Shown piece after piece: positions 46,501 to 55,214 of a DNA stretch of 64,000 bases (position 1 is its first letter; each line of letters begins with the position of its first letter). Under the pieces are notes generated by a model, which saw only the letters and a list, made by a program, of their open reading frames with translations, was not told the origin of the DNA and did not search any database. Both the position numbers and the translations under genes were made by a program. This stretch comes from Streptomyces sp. CB02261 (GTDB lineage: Bacteria; Actinomycetota; Actinomycetes; Streptomycetales; Streptomycetaceae): NCBI RefSeq assembly GCF_001905665.1, contig NZ_LIVX01000001.1, positions 1,146,869-1,210,868 on the forward strand. Direction: 5' to 3'.

Positions 46501-47088
46501 ATGGAGCCGATCACCCTCACCACCGACCGCCTGCGGCTGCGGAACCCCGTTCCGGAGGACGCCGACGCGGTGTACGCCATCTGTCAGGACCCTGCCATCC
46601 GGCGCTGGACCGTCGTCCCCGACCCCTACACGCGTCAGGACGCCGAGTTCTTCCTGAACCGGCTCGTGCCCGACGGCTGGCGCGAGGACACCGACTACTC
46701 CTTCGTCGTCGAACCGCTGGCCGGCGGCCCGCTGCTCGCCGCCGTCTCCCTGACCGATCGCGGCACGGGCGTCTGGGAGGTCGGCTACTGGCTGGGCAGG
46801 GAGCACCGGGGCAGCGGCTACATGACGGAGACCGTCCGGGCCCTCGCCCACTGGGCCTTCACCGCGCTCGGCTGCACCCGCCTGGTGTGGCGCGCCGAGG
46901 TGGGCAACACCGGCTCGCGCGCGGTGGCCGAGCGCGTCGGCTTCGTGATGGAGGGCGCCCAGCGCGCCGGCCTCACCAACAAGGGCACGCTCAGGGACGC
47001 CTGGGTCGGCGCCCTGCTCCCCTCCGACTTCGGCCTCCCGAGCCCGCTGCCGTACCTCGCGGCCCGCGACCAGCCCGCCGAGGCCTGA
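46501..47088 (+). CDS. GNAT family N-acetyltransferase (RimJ/RimL-like)
   Basis: 195 residues. It opens EPITLTTDRLRLRNPVPEDA, has the acetyl-CoA binding segment GREHRGSGYMTETVRALAHW and the C-terminal NTGSRAVAERVGFVMEGAQR, diagnostic of the RimJ/RimL branch. The start at 46501 fits the domain boundary; there is no ribosome binding site and only a CACAAT hexamer 10 bases upstream, so a leaderless message is possible. It diverges from secA. Substrate unknown. Confidence 0.88.
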   Translation: MEPITLTTDRLRLRNPVPEDADAVYAICQDPAIRRWTVVPDPYTRQDAEFFLNRLVPDGWREDTDYSFVVEPLAGGPLLAAVSLTDRGTGVWEVGYWLGREHRGSGYMTETVRALAHWAFTALGCTRLVWRAEVGNTGSRAVAERVGFVMEGAQRAGLTNKGTLRDAWVGALLPSDFGLPSPLPYLAARDQPAEA

Positions 47089-47197
47089 CGCCCGCCCGGG
47101 GCCTGCGTCCGCCCGGCCCCCGGCCCCCGACCTGCCCACCTGGCCCGGACGTTCGGCCCGGGGCCGGTTGTCAGTGCCGGGGCCTAGGGTGCGGTGC

Positions 47198-48394
47198 ATG
47201 ACGACTGTGCCGCGCCCCGCCGCCGAACTGTCCGCCGACGAAGCCCGCCGGATCGCGTTGCGCGCCCAGGGCTTCCTGGGCGCGCCCGACCGTCGCGCCG
47301 GGGTGCGCGGGGTGCTGCGCGGCCTCGGCCAGGTCCAGCTCGACACCATCTCCGTCCTCGCCCGTTCGCACGAGCTCATTCCGTACGCGCGCCTGGGCGC
47401 CGTCGGCCGTACGACGGTCGAGCAGGCCTACTGGTCCGGCGCGCCCGGCGGCGCGTCCGCGACACGGCCCCACGCCTTCGAGTACTGGTCGCACGCGGCC
47501 TGCATCCTGCCCGTCGAGGAGTGGCCGCACTTCGCCTTCCGCCGCCGCGCCTACCGCGACCGCCCGCACTGGCACCACGAGCTGTCGGCGGGCGCGTACG
47601 ACAAGGTGATCGACCAGCTGCGCACCGAGGGGCCGCAGACGGCGACCGAGCTGGGCGGCGCCAAGAACAAGGGCGAGTGGTGGGACTGGTCCGACGCCAA
47701 GATCGCCGTCGAGCGCGCCCTGATGCACGGCGAGGTGGTGGTGGTCGAGCGGCGCGGCTGGAAGCGGGTCTACGACCTGGCCGAGCGGGCGATCCCGCAG
47801 GACCTCCTCCACGACGACCTGGACGACGCCGAGTGCGTGCGGCGCCTGGTGCGGCAGGCCGGGGAGGCGCTGGGGGTGGGCACGCGCGCGGACATCGCCG
47901 ACTACCACCGGATCAAGGGCGAGCAGTTCGACGCCGTGGTCGAGGCAGCGGGGCTGGTCCCCGTCACGGTGGCGGGCTGGGGGAAGCCCGCCTGGGCGGA
48001 CCCGGCGGCGCTGGCCTCGGAGCCCCGGGGCCGGCACCGTACGACCCTGCTCTCGCCGTTCGACTCGCTGATCTGGGAGCGGGCCCGCACGGAGCGGATC
48101 TTCGGCTTCACCCACCGCCTGGAGGCCTACGTGCCGAAGCAGAAGCGGGTGCACGGCTACTTCGCGATGCCGGTCCTCGCCGGGGGCCGGCTGGTCGGCC
48201 GCGTGGACCCCGCGCGCGAGGGCAGGACGCTCGTCGCCCGGCAGGTGACGCTGGACGGCCCGAAGGCCGTGCCGGCGGTGGCGGCGGCGCTGCGCGAGGC
48301 GGCCGCGTGGGTCGGCTGCGACGCGGTGTCGGTGGTGCCGGACCGGATGAACCACCCCGGCCTGGCGCCGGAGCTGGTCCGGGCCCTGGCCTGA
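47198..48394 (+). CDS. Winged-helix DNA glycosylase of the AlkZ/YcaQ (HTH_42) family
   Basis: 398 residues with the HTH_42 tandem winged-helix fold throughout. The segment GLGQVQLDTISVLARSHELI carries QVQ, matching the catalytic Q-hydrophobic-Q motif of AlkZ, which unhooks DNA interstrand crosslinks in azinomycin-producing Streptomyces; E. coli YcaQ (AlkX) has Q-x-D. It should excise bulky alkylated or crosslinked bases. Other conserved pieces are HWHHELSAGAYDKVIDQLR and LLSPFDSLIWERARTERIF. TAGGGT, a -10-like hexamer, ends 7 bases before the ATG, so a leaderless transcript is possible. Whether it protects against a self-made toxin or is housekeeping cannot be told here. Confidence 0.85.
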   Translation: MTTVPRPAAELSADEARRIALRAQGFLGAPDRRAGVRGVLRGLGQVQLDTISVLARSHELIPYARLGAVGRTTVEQAYWSGAPGGASATRPHAFEYWSHAACILPVEEWPHFAFRRRAYRDRPHWHHELSAGAYDKVIDQLRTEGPQTATELGGAKNKGEWWDWSDAKIAVERALMHGEVVVVERRGWKRVYDLAERAIPQDLLHDDLDDAECVRRLVRQAGEALGVGTRADIADYHRIKGEQFDAVVEAAGLVPVTVAGWGKPAWADPAALASEPRGRHRTTLLSPFDSLIWERARTERIFGFTHRLEAYVPKQKRVHGYFAMPVLAGGRLVGRVDPAREGRTLVARQVTLDGPKAVPAVAAALREAAAWVGCDAVSVVPDRMNHPGLAPELVRALA

Positions 48395-48410
48395 GCGCCC
48401 GGAGGGGCGG

Positions 48411-49163
48411 TCAGCGGATCTCGAGGATCTTCTCCCGCATCGCGTAGACCACGGCCTCCATCCGGGAGTGGAGCTGGAGCTTCTCCAGGATGTTCCGGAC
48501 GTGGTTCTTCACGGTGTTCTCCGAGATGAACAGCTCCTTGGCGATGTCCCGGTTGTTCATCCCGGTCGCGACGAGCTTGAGCACCTCCAGCTCACGGTCG
48601 GTCAGCCGGGGCGCGGGCACGAGCCGGCGCTCGTCGGTGCGCTGGATCATCGACTTGAACTCGGTGAGGAGCTTCGACGCCATCGAGGGGCTGATCTGCG
48701 ACTGCCCGTCCGCGACCGCCCGGATGGCCGTCGCCACCTCGTCGGTGGAGATCTCCTTGAGGAGGTAGCCGGTGGCGCCCGCCTTGATCGCGTCGTAGAG
48801 GTCGGCCTCCTCGTCACTGATCGTCAGCATGATGATCTTCGCGCTGGGGGCCACCTCCTTGATGGAGGTGCACGCCTCGATGCCGCCGCGCCGGGGCATC
48901 CGTACGTCCATCAGGACGATGTCGGGCAGCAGATCGGCGGCCTTGTCGACCGCCTCCGCCCCGTCGCCGGCCTCTCCGACGACCTGGATGTCCTCCTCCT
49001 GCGCGAGGACGATCTCCAGTCCGCGGCGGAAGAGGGCGTGGTCGTCCACGACAAGGACCCGGATGGGCTCCTTGCGGAATGTGCCACTGTCCGAATCCGA
49101 TCCCTCCGGGACCGCATTACCGTGCTCGCGCCCGCTGAGCACCGGCCCGAAGCTGTCCGCCAT
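48411..49163 (-). CDS. NarL/LuxR-type response regulator
   Basis: 250 residues. A 30-residue Ser/Asp-rich N-terminal extension is followed by a receiver domain (about 34-155: acidic pocket VVDDH 39-42, phospho-acceptor Asp86 in VLMDVRMP, Lys in LLKEIS). The LuxR helix-turn-helix (LTDRELEVLKLVATGMNNRD then ISENTVKNHVRNILEKLQ) comes at the C-terminus. The ATG at 49163 has GGGGAGG 5 bases upstream. No sensor kinase gene is adjacent, so it is an orphan or is served from elsewhere. It lies between the AlkZ-like gene (convergent) and hpf. Confidence 0.93.
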   Translation of the reverse strand: MADSFGPVLSGREHGNAVPEGSDSDSGTFRKEPIRVLVVDDHALFRRGLEIVLAQEEDIQVVGEAGDGAEAVDKAADLLPDIVLMDVRMPRRGGIEACTSIKEVAPSAKIIMLTISDEEADLYDAIKAGATGYLLKEISTDEVATAIRAVADGQSQISPSMASKLLTEFKSMIQRTDERRLVPAPRLTDRELEVLKLVATGMNNRDIAKELFISENTVKNHVRNILEKLQLHSRMEAVVYAMREKILEIR

Positions 49164-49293
49164 CGTTCCTCCCCCTGAAGGCCGTGGCCTGAATTCGTTT
49201 CCGGTCCCCAACCGGTACTCGGAGAGCACCGGTTGGCGTGCACGCCATGATTTCATGCCCGGGCGGCGACGGCGTGATCCACGGACGCACGGG

Positions 49294-49331
49294 GGTGCCC
49301 CTGGGGGCGCCGAGAGCGCTCCAGGGGCACC
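49294..49331 (-). terminator. Terminator-like hairpin after hpf
   Basis: GGTGCCCCTGG (49294-49304) with CCAGGGGCACC (49321-49331) forms a perfect 11-bp stem; the 16-nt loop contains a further GCGC/GCGC pair. It lies 43 bases past the hpf stop. Confidence 0.6.
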
Positions 49332-49373
49332 GTGAGGGACGACCGAGGAGGGTGAGGTGCGCGGGGCCGGCCG

Positions 49374-50054
49374 TCAGCCGCCGAGCGCGCCGCCTGCGCC
49401 GCGGCCCTCGGCGAGCGGGTCGCTCTCCAGATGGATGACGCCGTAGTCGTAGGCGTGTCGCCGGTAGACGACGCTCGGCTGCTTGGTGTCGGAGTCGACG
49501 AAGAGATAGAAGTCGTGTCCGACCAGCTCCATCTCGTAGAGCGCCTGGTCCAGCGTCATGGGGGCGGCCTTGTGGGTCTTCTCGCGGACCACCAGCGGGC
49601 CCTCGCCCTGCACTTCGATCGAGCCCATCATCGTGGTGGGCACCTTGTCGGACTCGTCGGCGACGAGCTGGCCGTCTCCGTTGAGCTGGGCGGCGCCGGG
49701 CACCACGTCCCCGACCTCCGCCGCCGAAAGCCTGCCGTTTCCACGGCGGGTGTACCGCTTGTCGTGCTGCTTGCGCAGTCGCGCCTCGAGCTTGTCGCTC
49801 GCGAGGTCGAGCGCTGCGTACGGGTCGCCTGCCGCCGCTTCCGCCCGGATCACCGGGCCTCGGGAGTGGAGGGTGATCTCGACGCGGTCGGACCTGTCGG
49901 CCTGCCGCGGGTTGTGTTCCTTGGACACCTCGACGTCGAGGCTGATCACCTTGCCGTCGAGCTTCTGGATCTTCTCCAGCTTCAGCTTCTCGGCCACGTG
50001 CTTGCGGAACCGCTCGGGCACCTCGGTCTTGCGGCCCTTGACGACGATGTCCAC
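49374..50054 (-). CDS. hpf: Long-form ribosome hibernation promoting factor
   Basis: Long HPF dimerises idle 70S ribosomes into inactive 100S particles in stationary phase or stress. 226 residues: N-terminal S30AE domain (about 1-105, VDIVVKGRKTEVPERFRKHV and the SKEHNPR/VEITLHSRG strands), a charged linker, and the C-terminal dimerisation domain (about 165-220, KAAPMTLDQALYEMELVGHD and YRRHAYDYGVIHLE). Start is GTG at 50054 with GGAG 7 bases upstream; an ATG 17 codons earlier has its AGGGAG directly adjacent and was rejected. It follows comF on the same strand after about 295 bases. Confidence 0.95.
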   Translation of the reverse strand: MDIVVKGRKTEVPERFRKHVAEKLKLEKIQKLDGKVISLDVEVSKEHNPRQADRSDRVEITLHSRGPVIRAEAAAGDPYAALDLASDKLEARLRKQHDKRYTRRGNGRLSAAEVGDVVPGAAQLNGDGQLVADESDKVPTTMMGSIEVQGEGPLVVREKTHKAAPMTLDQALYEMELVGHDFYLFVDSDTKQPSVVYRRHAYDYGVIHLESDPLAEGRGAGGALGG

Positions 50055-50348
50055 GCAGAACTCCGTTCCCGGATCGCCCTGATCGGCTCCTCGGCCGCCG
50101 GGCATCTCCCTTTGCACCAGACTCCGGTGGATTACCGGAGCTCGGACTAGGCGACTTTCACCTCCTCCTCCCCAGCCGACAAGATCCCCACCCCATCGAC
50201 AAGAGGTTAATTCGCTCTGAACTCCTGTCCTGCAGGCGCAACCATTATTCGTCGAGGCGGTGGCTTCCACCATTCCTCACAACCGAACATAGCCCCTTCG
50301 GACGGGTGTCGGCACCCGCTACCGCGACATACCTCCGTACGGGTGCTT
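50055..50348 (-). promoter_or_regulatory. hpf leader and promoter region
   Basis: 294 bases between comF and hpf without a gene. A perfect CTCCGGT-ggatt-ACCGGAG inverted repeat (50122-50140) lies 68-86 bases before the hpf start and could be an operator or an RNA hairpin in the leader. AT-rich sequence at 50200-50290 is the likely promoter zone; I could not fix hexamers. Confidence 0.4.
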
Positions 50349-51158
50349 TCACCTCTCACCACCTGCAACGATCCAACTCCCCGACGAGTTCCGGTTTAAT
50401 TCGAACGAAGCGGGAGAGGATGCGATCACGGCCGCCGCCCGCTGTTCGAATCCATGCTGCGCCGGACCGCCCGGTAAACCGTGCGGTAATTCAGGAACGA
50501 ACGGATGGTGTACGGCTCCGAGGGCGCGCGCCGCCTCCGCCAGCGAGGCGCCCGTGGTCATCAGGTCGTCCACGAGCACCACCTTTCCCGTCGTCAGCAG
50601 CCGTCCCCCGCCCGGCGCGACCTCCAGTGCGCCGGAGAGGTTCGCGAGCCGTCCGTGTGCCCGGAGACCCGCCTGGTCCGCCACGTACCGCCGCTGACGC
50701 AGCACGGGCACGACCCGCGCCCGCCGCCCCGCCGACCGCAGCCGGGCCGCCGCCGCCAGCGCGATCCGTCGCGTCGGATCATGGCCACGCGCCCGCACGG
50801 AGCGCCGCGAGGACGGCACCGGTACGAGGAACAGCGGAACCGGTGAAGAGCCGCCTGTGCCCCCGTCGGCGGCCTCCACGGCGCGGGCCAGCGCGCCACC
50901 CAGGGGCCGGGCCAGGGCGAGCGCCCCGCGTTCCTTGTGGGCGAGGAGCAGTTCCCGCACGGCGTCGGCGTACGGCGCGACGGCGTGGACCACGGGCAGC
51001 CCGGCGGGTTCGGGCGAGGGCCGCACCCGGCGCGGCCCCGGCTCCGCCCCGACCAGGACGGCCGCGCAGGAGGCGCACAGCTCCGTACGCGGCCTGCCGC
51101 AGCCTCCGCAGGCGACCGGCAGCACCAGCCCGGCGATCTCGCGCCACCACCCCCGCAT
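50349..51158 (-). CDS. comF: ComF family phosphoribosyltransferase-like protein
   Basis: 269 residues. An N-terminal zinc-finger-like pair CGGC (17-20) and CASC (28-31) is followed by a type I phosphoribosyltransferase fold. The PRPP-binding loop is VLVDDLMTTG (about 194-203) and VPVPSSRRSVRARGHDP is the conserved ComF segment. ComF proteins are linked to DNA uptake in competent bacteria; their role in Streptomyces is unknown. The ATG at 51158 begins the family-typical MRGWWREIAGLVLP. The region between the PRPP loop and the usual terminal SFELNRN holds about 25 extra residues (HHPFVPELPHGLPGG onward), and the frame runs 12 codons past that end. Confidence 0.9.
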   Translation of the reverse strand: MRGWWREIAGLVLPVACGGCGRPRTELCASCAAVLVGAEPGPRRVRPSPEPAGLPVVHAVAPYADAVRELLLAHKERGALALARPLGGALARAVEAADGGTGGSSPVPLFLVPVPSSRRSVRARGHDPTRRIALAAAARLRSAGRRARVVPVLRQRRYVADQAGLRAHGRLANLSGALEVAPGGGRLLTTGKVVLVDDLMTTGASLAEAARALGAVHHPFVPELPHGLPGGPAQHGFEQRAAAVIASSPASFELNRNSSGSWIVAGGER

Positions 51159-51324
51159 GGCTCCACTCTGCGCCCTGCACGGCCCCCGGGCCACCCCTGT
51201 GGAAAACCCCGCGAACCCGGCTTCCGCCGGGGCGTCCGAGGGACCTCGCGGAGGCGCCCGAATACGTCAGGTCCTCCGGCTCGGGGCGCGCCCGCTGCCC
51301 CGGTGACCCTGCGGCGCGCTCCCG

Positions 51325-53235
51325 CTATCCCGGGTAGACGGGCGAGCTGCCGTCCTTGACCACCGGCTGCCAGTTCGTGCCCGGGGCGAGCCGGACGATG
51401 CCGTCGTCGCCGGAGTCGGCGACCACCGGCGCGGAATCGTCGTGCGGCACCGAGTCGCCGTGCGGCGCCGCGACCGACGTCACCCCGTTCAGACCGGGGA
51501 GCACCGAGGTCGCCGAGGTCGAGCCGTCCGTCTGCAGATAGCGGATCTGCTGGACCCCGCCGGCTTCCCTGCCGACGACCACGAGCCGGCTCGGCCCGGC
51601 CCAGGAGACGGCCGTCACCGACTCCATCCGGGGCGCGGCGGGCTGGAGGTCGAGCACCGAGACGACCGGGTTCTCACCCGTCGTCTGCCGCTGGATCCGG
51701 CCGATCTGCAGGGTCGTACGCCCGTCGCGGGTGACGAGCAGAGCGATCCGGACCCCGTCGGCGGAGACCCGCAGCGACTCGATCCTGGCGTCGTCCCCCA
51801 GCCACGGCGTCCGCACCTTGACGGGCTCACCGGTGCCGTCGGGCACCATCCACAGCTGCGGCGCGGCGGGATCGCGGTCGGCGACCCACAGGTCGCCCCG
51901 ACCGTCCCAGCTGGGCGCGGACAGCCGGTCGGCGGGTCGGGCGGCCTTGCTGGTCAGGACCGCGGGCAGGGAGTCCTGCTCCGTGGTGATGGACGAGACG
52001 AACAGGTCCCGGCCGCTCTCCCCGACGGCGGCGGCGCGGGTCTCGCCCCGGTCGACGGCGACCGACCGGAGCGGCGTCGTGCCCTTGCCGAGCGGACCGG
52101 GCACCTCGACGGGTGTGTTCGCCTCCTTGGCGCCGACGATCAGCATCATCAGCCTGTTGTGGTCGTCGACGAAGTACGGGTTCTCCTGCCGTTCCGTGTT
52201 CCGGACGGCGGCGAACTCGGACTTCTGCCCCTTGCCGAGGCGGCACAGCGACTGGCCCTTCGACCCCACGAGCTCCACCTGCTCGACGCGTACGGAGGTC
52301 AGGTCGCCCAGCGTGAACAGCAGCTGCGCCGCCATCCGCCGACACGCCTCGCCGCCGACCTGGTCCGCCCTGGCGTTCAGGGGCACCTTCAGCGTGGACT
52401 GGTCGTCGGTCGTCAGCGTCGTGACGCCCTTCGCCAGCTCCGTACCGGACGGGAAGCGGGAGTCCACGGCCGGCTTCAGCCAGTTCGTGGGGCCTTCGAG
52501 GAGCGCCTTGACCGTCTGCGTCACCGAGTCCATCCGGGTGACGGGGTCCTGCCGCTGCCGGATGTAGACGGGGTCGGCGACGACCCAGTCCTCCCCGGAG
52601 GCGAAGTAGTACTTGTTGACCGACCGGTAGTTGCGCAGGAAGTCGGCCTCGCCGAGCACCAGGCCGGGCGGCAGGCTGTCGATGCGCCACTCCTTGCCCT
52701 TGCCGTCGGCGGCGGGCTGCTGCACGACATGGATCGACTGCAGGTAGGGCGCGGGGCTGTTCGGCTGGTACGCGTGACGGGCGTCCACGGTCGCGATCTT
52801 GCGGCCGGAGAGCGGGTAGGCGCGGCCCTCGTTGTCGGGGTCGGCATTGCGGTCGGCCGCGTCGCGGGCGGGCGCGGTGGTGAGCACGGTGATGCTCTCC
52901 TCCGGCTTCCAGGTCCGCGCGGCCTGCTTCGTCAGGTACTTGCGGGCGGTGGCGAAGCCGGGGTCGTCACTGGTCATGGCTTCGAGGAAGCCGTCCACGA
53001 TCTCGTCCGGGTCCGCGTTCTCCCGGGGCGCCACGGCGTAGACCCGCACCTGCGAGTCACCCTGGTTGGCGCCCTTGACCGTCTGCACCTCGCCGCTGTC
53101 GGGCATCGTCGCGCAGCCGGTCGCAAGCAGCCCGCCGCACGCGGCCAGCACCAGGACGCGCGTGCTCCGCGCCCGTACCGCCCGTCCTTCTCGGAAGTCC
53201 CACCCCGCGTGCCCCACTCGGGAGTCAACGCCCAC
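51325..53235 (-). CDS. lpqB: Lipoprotein LpqB (MtrAB accessory)
   Basis: 636 residues. The lipoprotein signal ends LLATGC (Cys41 from this start), followed by MPDSGEVQTVKG, a GerMN domain (about 60-330) and a C-terminal beta-propeller-like LpqB domain. LpqB sits on the outer face of the membrane and modulates the MtrB sensor. Start: GTG at 53235 with GGGAGG 9 bases upstream overlaps the mtrB stop by 11 bases, giving translational coupling; a second GTG at 53217 would shorten it by six residues. It is the third gene of mtrA-mtrB-lpqB. Confidence 0.93.
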   Translation of the reverse strand: MGVDSRVGHAGWDFREGRAVRARSTRVLVLAACGGLLATGCATMPDSGEVQTVKGANQGDSQVRVYAVAPRENADPDEIVDGFLEAMTSDDPGFATARKYLTKQAARTWKPEESITVLTTAPARDAADRNADPDNEGRAYPLSGRKIATVDARHAYQPNSPAPYLQSIHVVQQPAADGKGKEWRIDSLPPGLVLGEADFLRNYRSVNKYYFASGEDWVVADPVYIRQRQDPVTRMDSVTQTVKALLEGPTNWLKPAVDSRFPSGTELAKGVTTLTTDDQSTLKVPLNARADQVGGEACRRMAAQLLFTLGDLTSVRVEQVELVGSKGQSLCRLGKGQKSEFAAVRNTERQENPYFVDDHNRLMMLIVGAKEANTPVEVPGPLGKGTTPLRSVAVDRGETRAAAVGESGRDLFVSSITTEQDSLPAVLTSKAARPADRLSAPSWDGRGDLWVADRDPAAPQLWMVPDGTGEPVKVRTPWLGDDARIESLRVSADGVRIALLVTRDGRTTLQIGRIQRQTTGENPVVSVLDLQPAAPRMESVTAVSWAGPSRLVVVGREAGGVQQIRYLQTDGSTSATSVLPGLNGVTSVAAPHGDSVPHDDSAPVVADSGDDGIVRLAPGTNWQPVVKDGSSPVYPG

Positions 53236-55213
53236 GTGTCCCGTCCTCCCGCTCCACGTTCCCGTTACCGCCGTCGCCGTCCGTCGCCGCGCGCGCCACC
53301 ACCCGGGCACCGCTGCCGGGCAGGGCCGTCGGGTCGACGGACGCCGCCGGCACCGGCAGCCTCGGCGGTACGGACAGCTGCGTCCGGTCGCCGACGGACT
53401 GCGCCGGCACCGCCGTGCGGCGTGCGCCCTCCTGCGTGTGCGCGACGGCCGTCTGCTCCCGGTTGCGACGCGAGTCCTCGGGCTCCAGGGGGATCGGGGA
53501 GCCCCGCAGCGGCTCGTCCGCCGTACGCGGCAGGGTGAGCCGGAACTGCGAGCCGCCACCGGCCTCGCCCCAGGCCTGGAGCCAGCCACCGTGCAGCCGG
53601 GCGTCCTCGACCGCGATGGACAGCCCGAGGCCGGTGCCGCCCGTGGTCCTCGCCCGCGCGGGATCGGCCCGCCAGAACCGGTTGAACACCCGGGTCGCCT
53701 CGCCCGGCTTCAGTCCGACGCCGTAGTCGCGCACCGCGACGGCGACGGCTCCGCCCGCGGCGGCCAGTTTCACCACCACGTCCCGGCCCTCGCCGTGCTC
53801 GACGGCGTTGACGACGAGGTTGCGCAGCACCCGCTCGACCCGGCGTGCATCCGCCTCGGCCACCACGGGCTGCTGGTCCCCGACGACCACGATCCGGGTC
53901 CCCTTGCGCTCGGCCAGGGGTTCGGCACCGCCGATCACCCGGCGCACGACCTGCCGCAGGTCTATCGGCTCGGCTTCCAGGGCCGCCGCGCCCGCGTCGA
54001 AGCGGCTGATCTCCAGGAGGTCGGAGAGCAGCGACTCGAAGCGGTCGAGCTGATCGCCGAGGAGTTCGGCGGAACGGGCGGTCACGGGGTCGAAGTCGAC
54101 CCGTGCCTCGTGGATGACGTCGGCGGCCATCCGGACCGTGGTGAGCGGGGTGCGCAGCTCGTGCGAGACGTCCGAGACGAACCGCCGCTGCATCCGCGAC
54201 AACTCCTCCAGCTGCTGGATCTTGAGCTGGAGGTTCTGCGCCATCTTGTTGAAGGCCTCACCCAGGCGGGCGATGTCGTCCTCGCCGGTGACCTTCATCC
54301 GTTCCTGGAGCCGGCCGGCCGAGAGCCGCTCGGCGATCCCGGCGGCCATCCGCACCGGCGTGACGACCTGGCGCACCATGAGCCAGGCGATGGCCCCGAG
54401 CAGCACCACGACGAACAGGCCCGCGGTCGCCAGAGTGCCCTTGACCAGGGTGAGGGAGTCCTCCTCCTGGGTCAGCGGAAACAGGTAGTACAGCTCGTAC
54501 TGGGTGCCGTCGGCGTCGTTCAGCCGCTTGCCGATCACCAGACCGGCCTCGGACGCCTTGCCACTCGTGTAGTGGATCTTGGTGAACTTCTGGAAGGTGT
54601 CCGCGCCCTGGGCGACCGAGAGCCGCAGGTCGGCGGGGATGCTCGTGGCCGGGTCGACCTCACCGGAGGCCCGCACCCCGCGACTCGCGGTGTCGTCGGT
54701 GTCGAGGGAGAGCGCCACCACGTTGAAGGCGCTCTGACCACCACTGGCGAGTTGCTCGACCAGGGTGGAGCGCCAGTTCACCGAGGAACCGGTCCGCCCG
54801 CCGACCTGCTGACCGGGCGCCGACGAGGTGGTCGCCGCCCTGTCCTGGGCGGCGGAGAAGCCCCCCGCGGCCTGGCTCTGGGCGGCCCTCTCCTTGGCGT
54901 CGAGCAGACCGTTGCGCACCTGACCGATGACGACCAGGCCGAGCAGCAGCACGACCCCGAGCGACATCAGCAGGGTGCCCGCGACGATCCTCAGCTGGAT
55001 GTTCCGTCGCCACAGCCGCAGAGCGGGCAGCAACGGCCGGCGCACCCAGCGCGCGAAGAGCCGGAGCACCGGTCCACCCGGCGCCCCGTCCCGGAAGAAC
55101 CGTCCACCACGAGGCAGACGGCCGGAACGCGAGCCCCCCCGCCTCGGTCCGGCAGCCCGCCCCGTACGGACTCCCGGGTCCCCGGGCTTCGGAGCAGCAC
55201 TGCCCTTGCTCAT
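53225..55213 (-). CDS. mtrB: Two-component sensor histidine kinase MtrB
   Basis: 662 residues. A basic Pro/Gly-rich cytosolic N-terminus, TM1 (about 76-97) and an extracytoplasmic sensor domain (98-260) come first. TM2 (261-281), HAMP (282-335), the phospho-accepting His351 in FVSDVSHELRTPLTTV and an HATPase domain (NLVVNAVEHG, DYGVGL, GGTGLGLSIA) follow, with a disordered C-terminal tail. MtrB phosphorylates MtrA to control cell-wall, division and antibiotic genes in Streptomyces. The ATG at 55213 starts one base after the mtrA stop. Confidence 0.96.
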   Translation of the reverse strand: MSKGSAAPKPGDPGVRTGRAAGPRRGGSRSGRLPRGGRFFRDGAPGGPVLRLFARWVRRPLLPALRLWRRNIQLRIVAGTLLMSLGVVLLLGLVVIGQVRNGLLDAKERAAQSQAAGGFSAAQDRAATTSSAPGQQVGGRTGSSVNWRSTLVEQLASGGQSAFNVVALSLDTDDTASRGVRASGEVDPATSIPADLRLSVAQGADTFQKFTKIHYTSGKASEAGLVIGKRLNDADGTQYELYYLFPLTQEEDSLTLVKGTLATAGLFVVVLLGAIAWLMVRQVVTPVRMAAGIAERLSAGRLQERMKVTGEDDIARLGEAFNKMAQNLQLKIQQLEELSRMQRRFVSDVSHELRTPLTTVRMAADVIHEARVDFDPVTARSAELLGDQLDRFESLLSDLLEISRFDAGAAALEAEPIDLRQVVRRVIGGAEPLAERKGTRIVVVGDQQPVVAEADARRVERVLRNLVVNAVEHGEGRDVVVKLAAAGGAVAVAVRDYGVGLKPGEATRVFNRFWRADPARARTTGGTGLGLSIAVEDARLHGGWLQAWGEAGGGSQFRLTLPRTADEPLRGSPIPLEPEDSRRNREQTAVAHTQEGARRTAVPAQSVGDRTQLSVPPRLPVPAASVDPTALPGSGARVVARAATDGDGGNGNVEREDGTRGR

Positions 55214-55214
55214 G

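Noticed and set aside
50438..50455. tRNA-like GTTCGAATCC sequence
   Set aside because: It lies inside comF and has no acceptor or anticodon stems around it.
51442..53538. 698-residue plus-strand frame opposite lpqB
   Set aside because: Arg/Gly/Asp-rich antisense frame; lpqB on the minus strand has a lipobox and GerMN domain.
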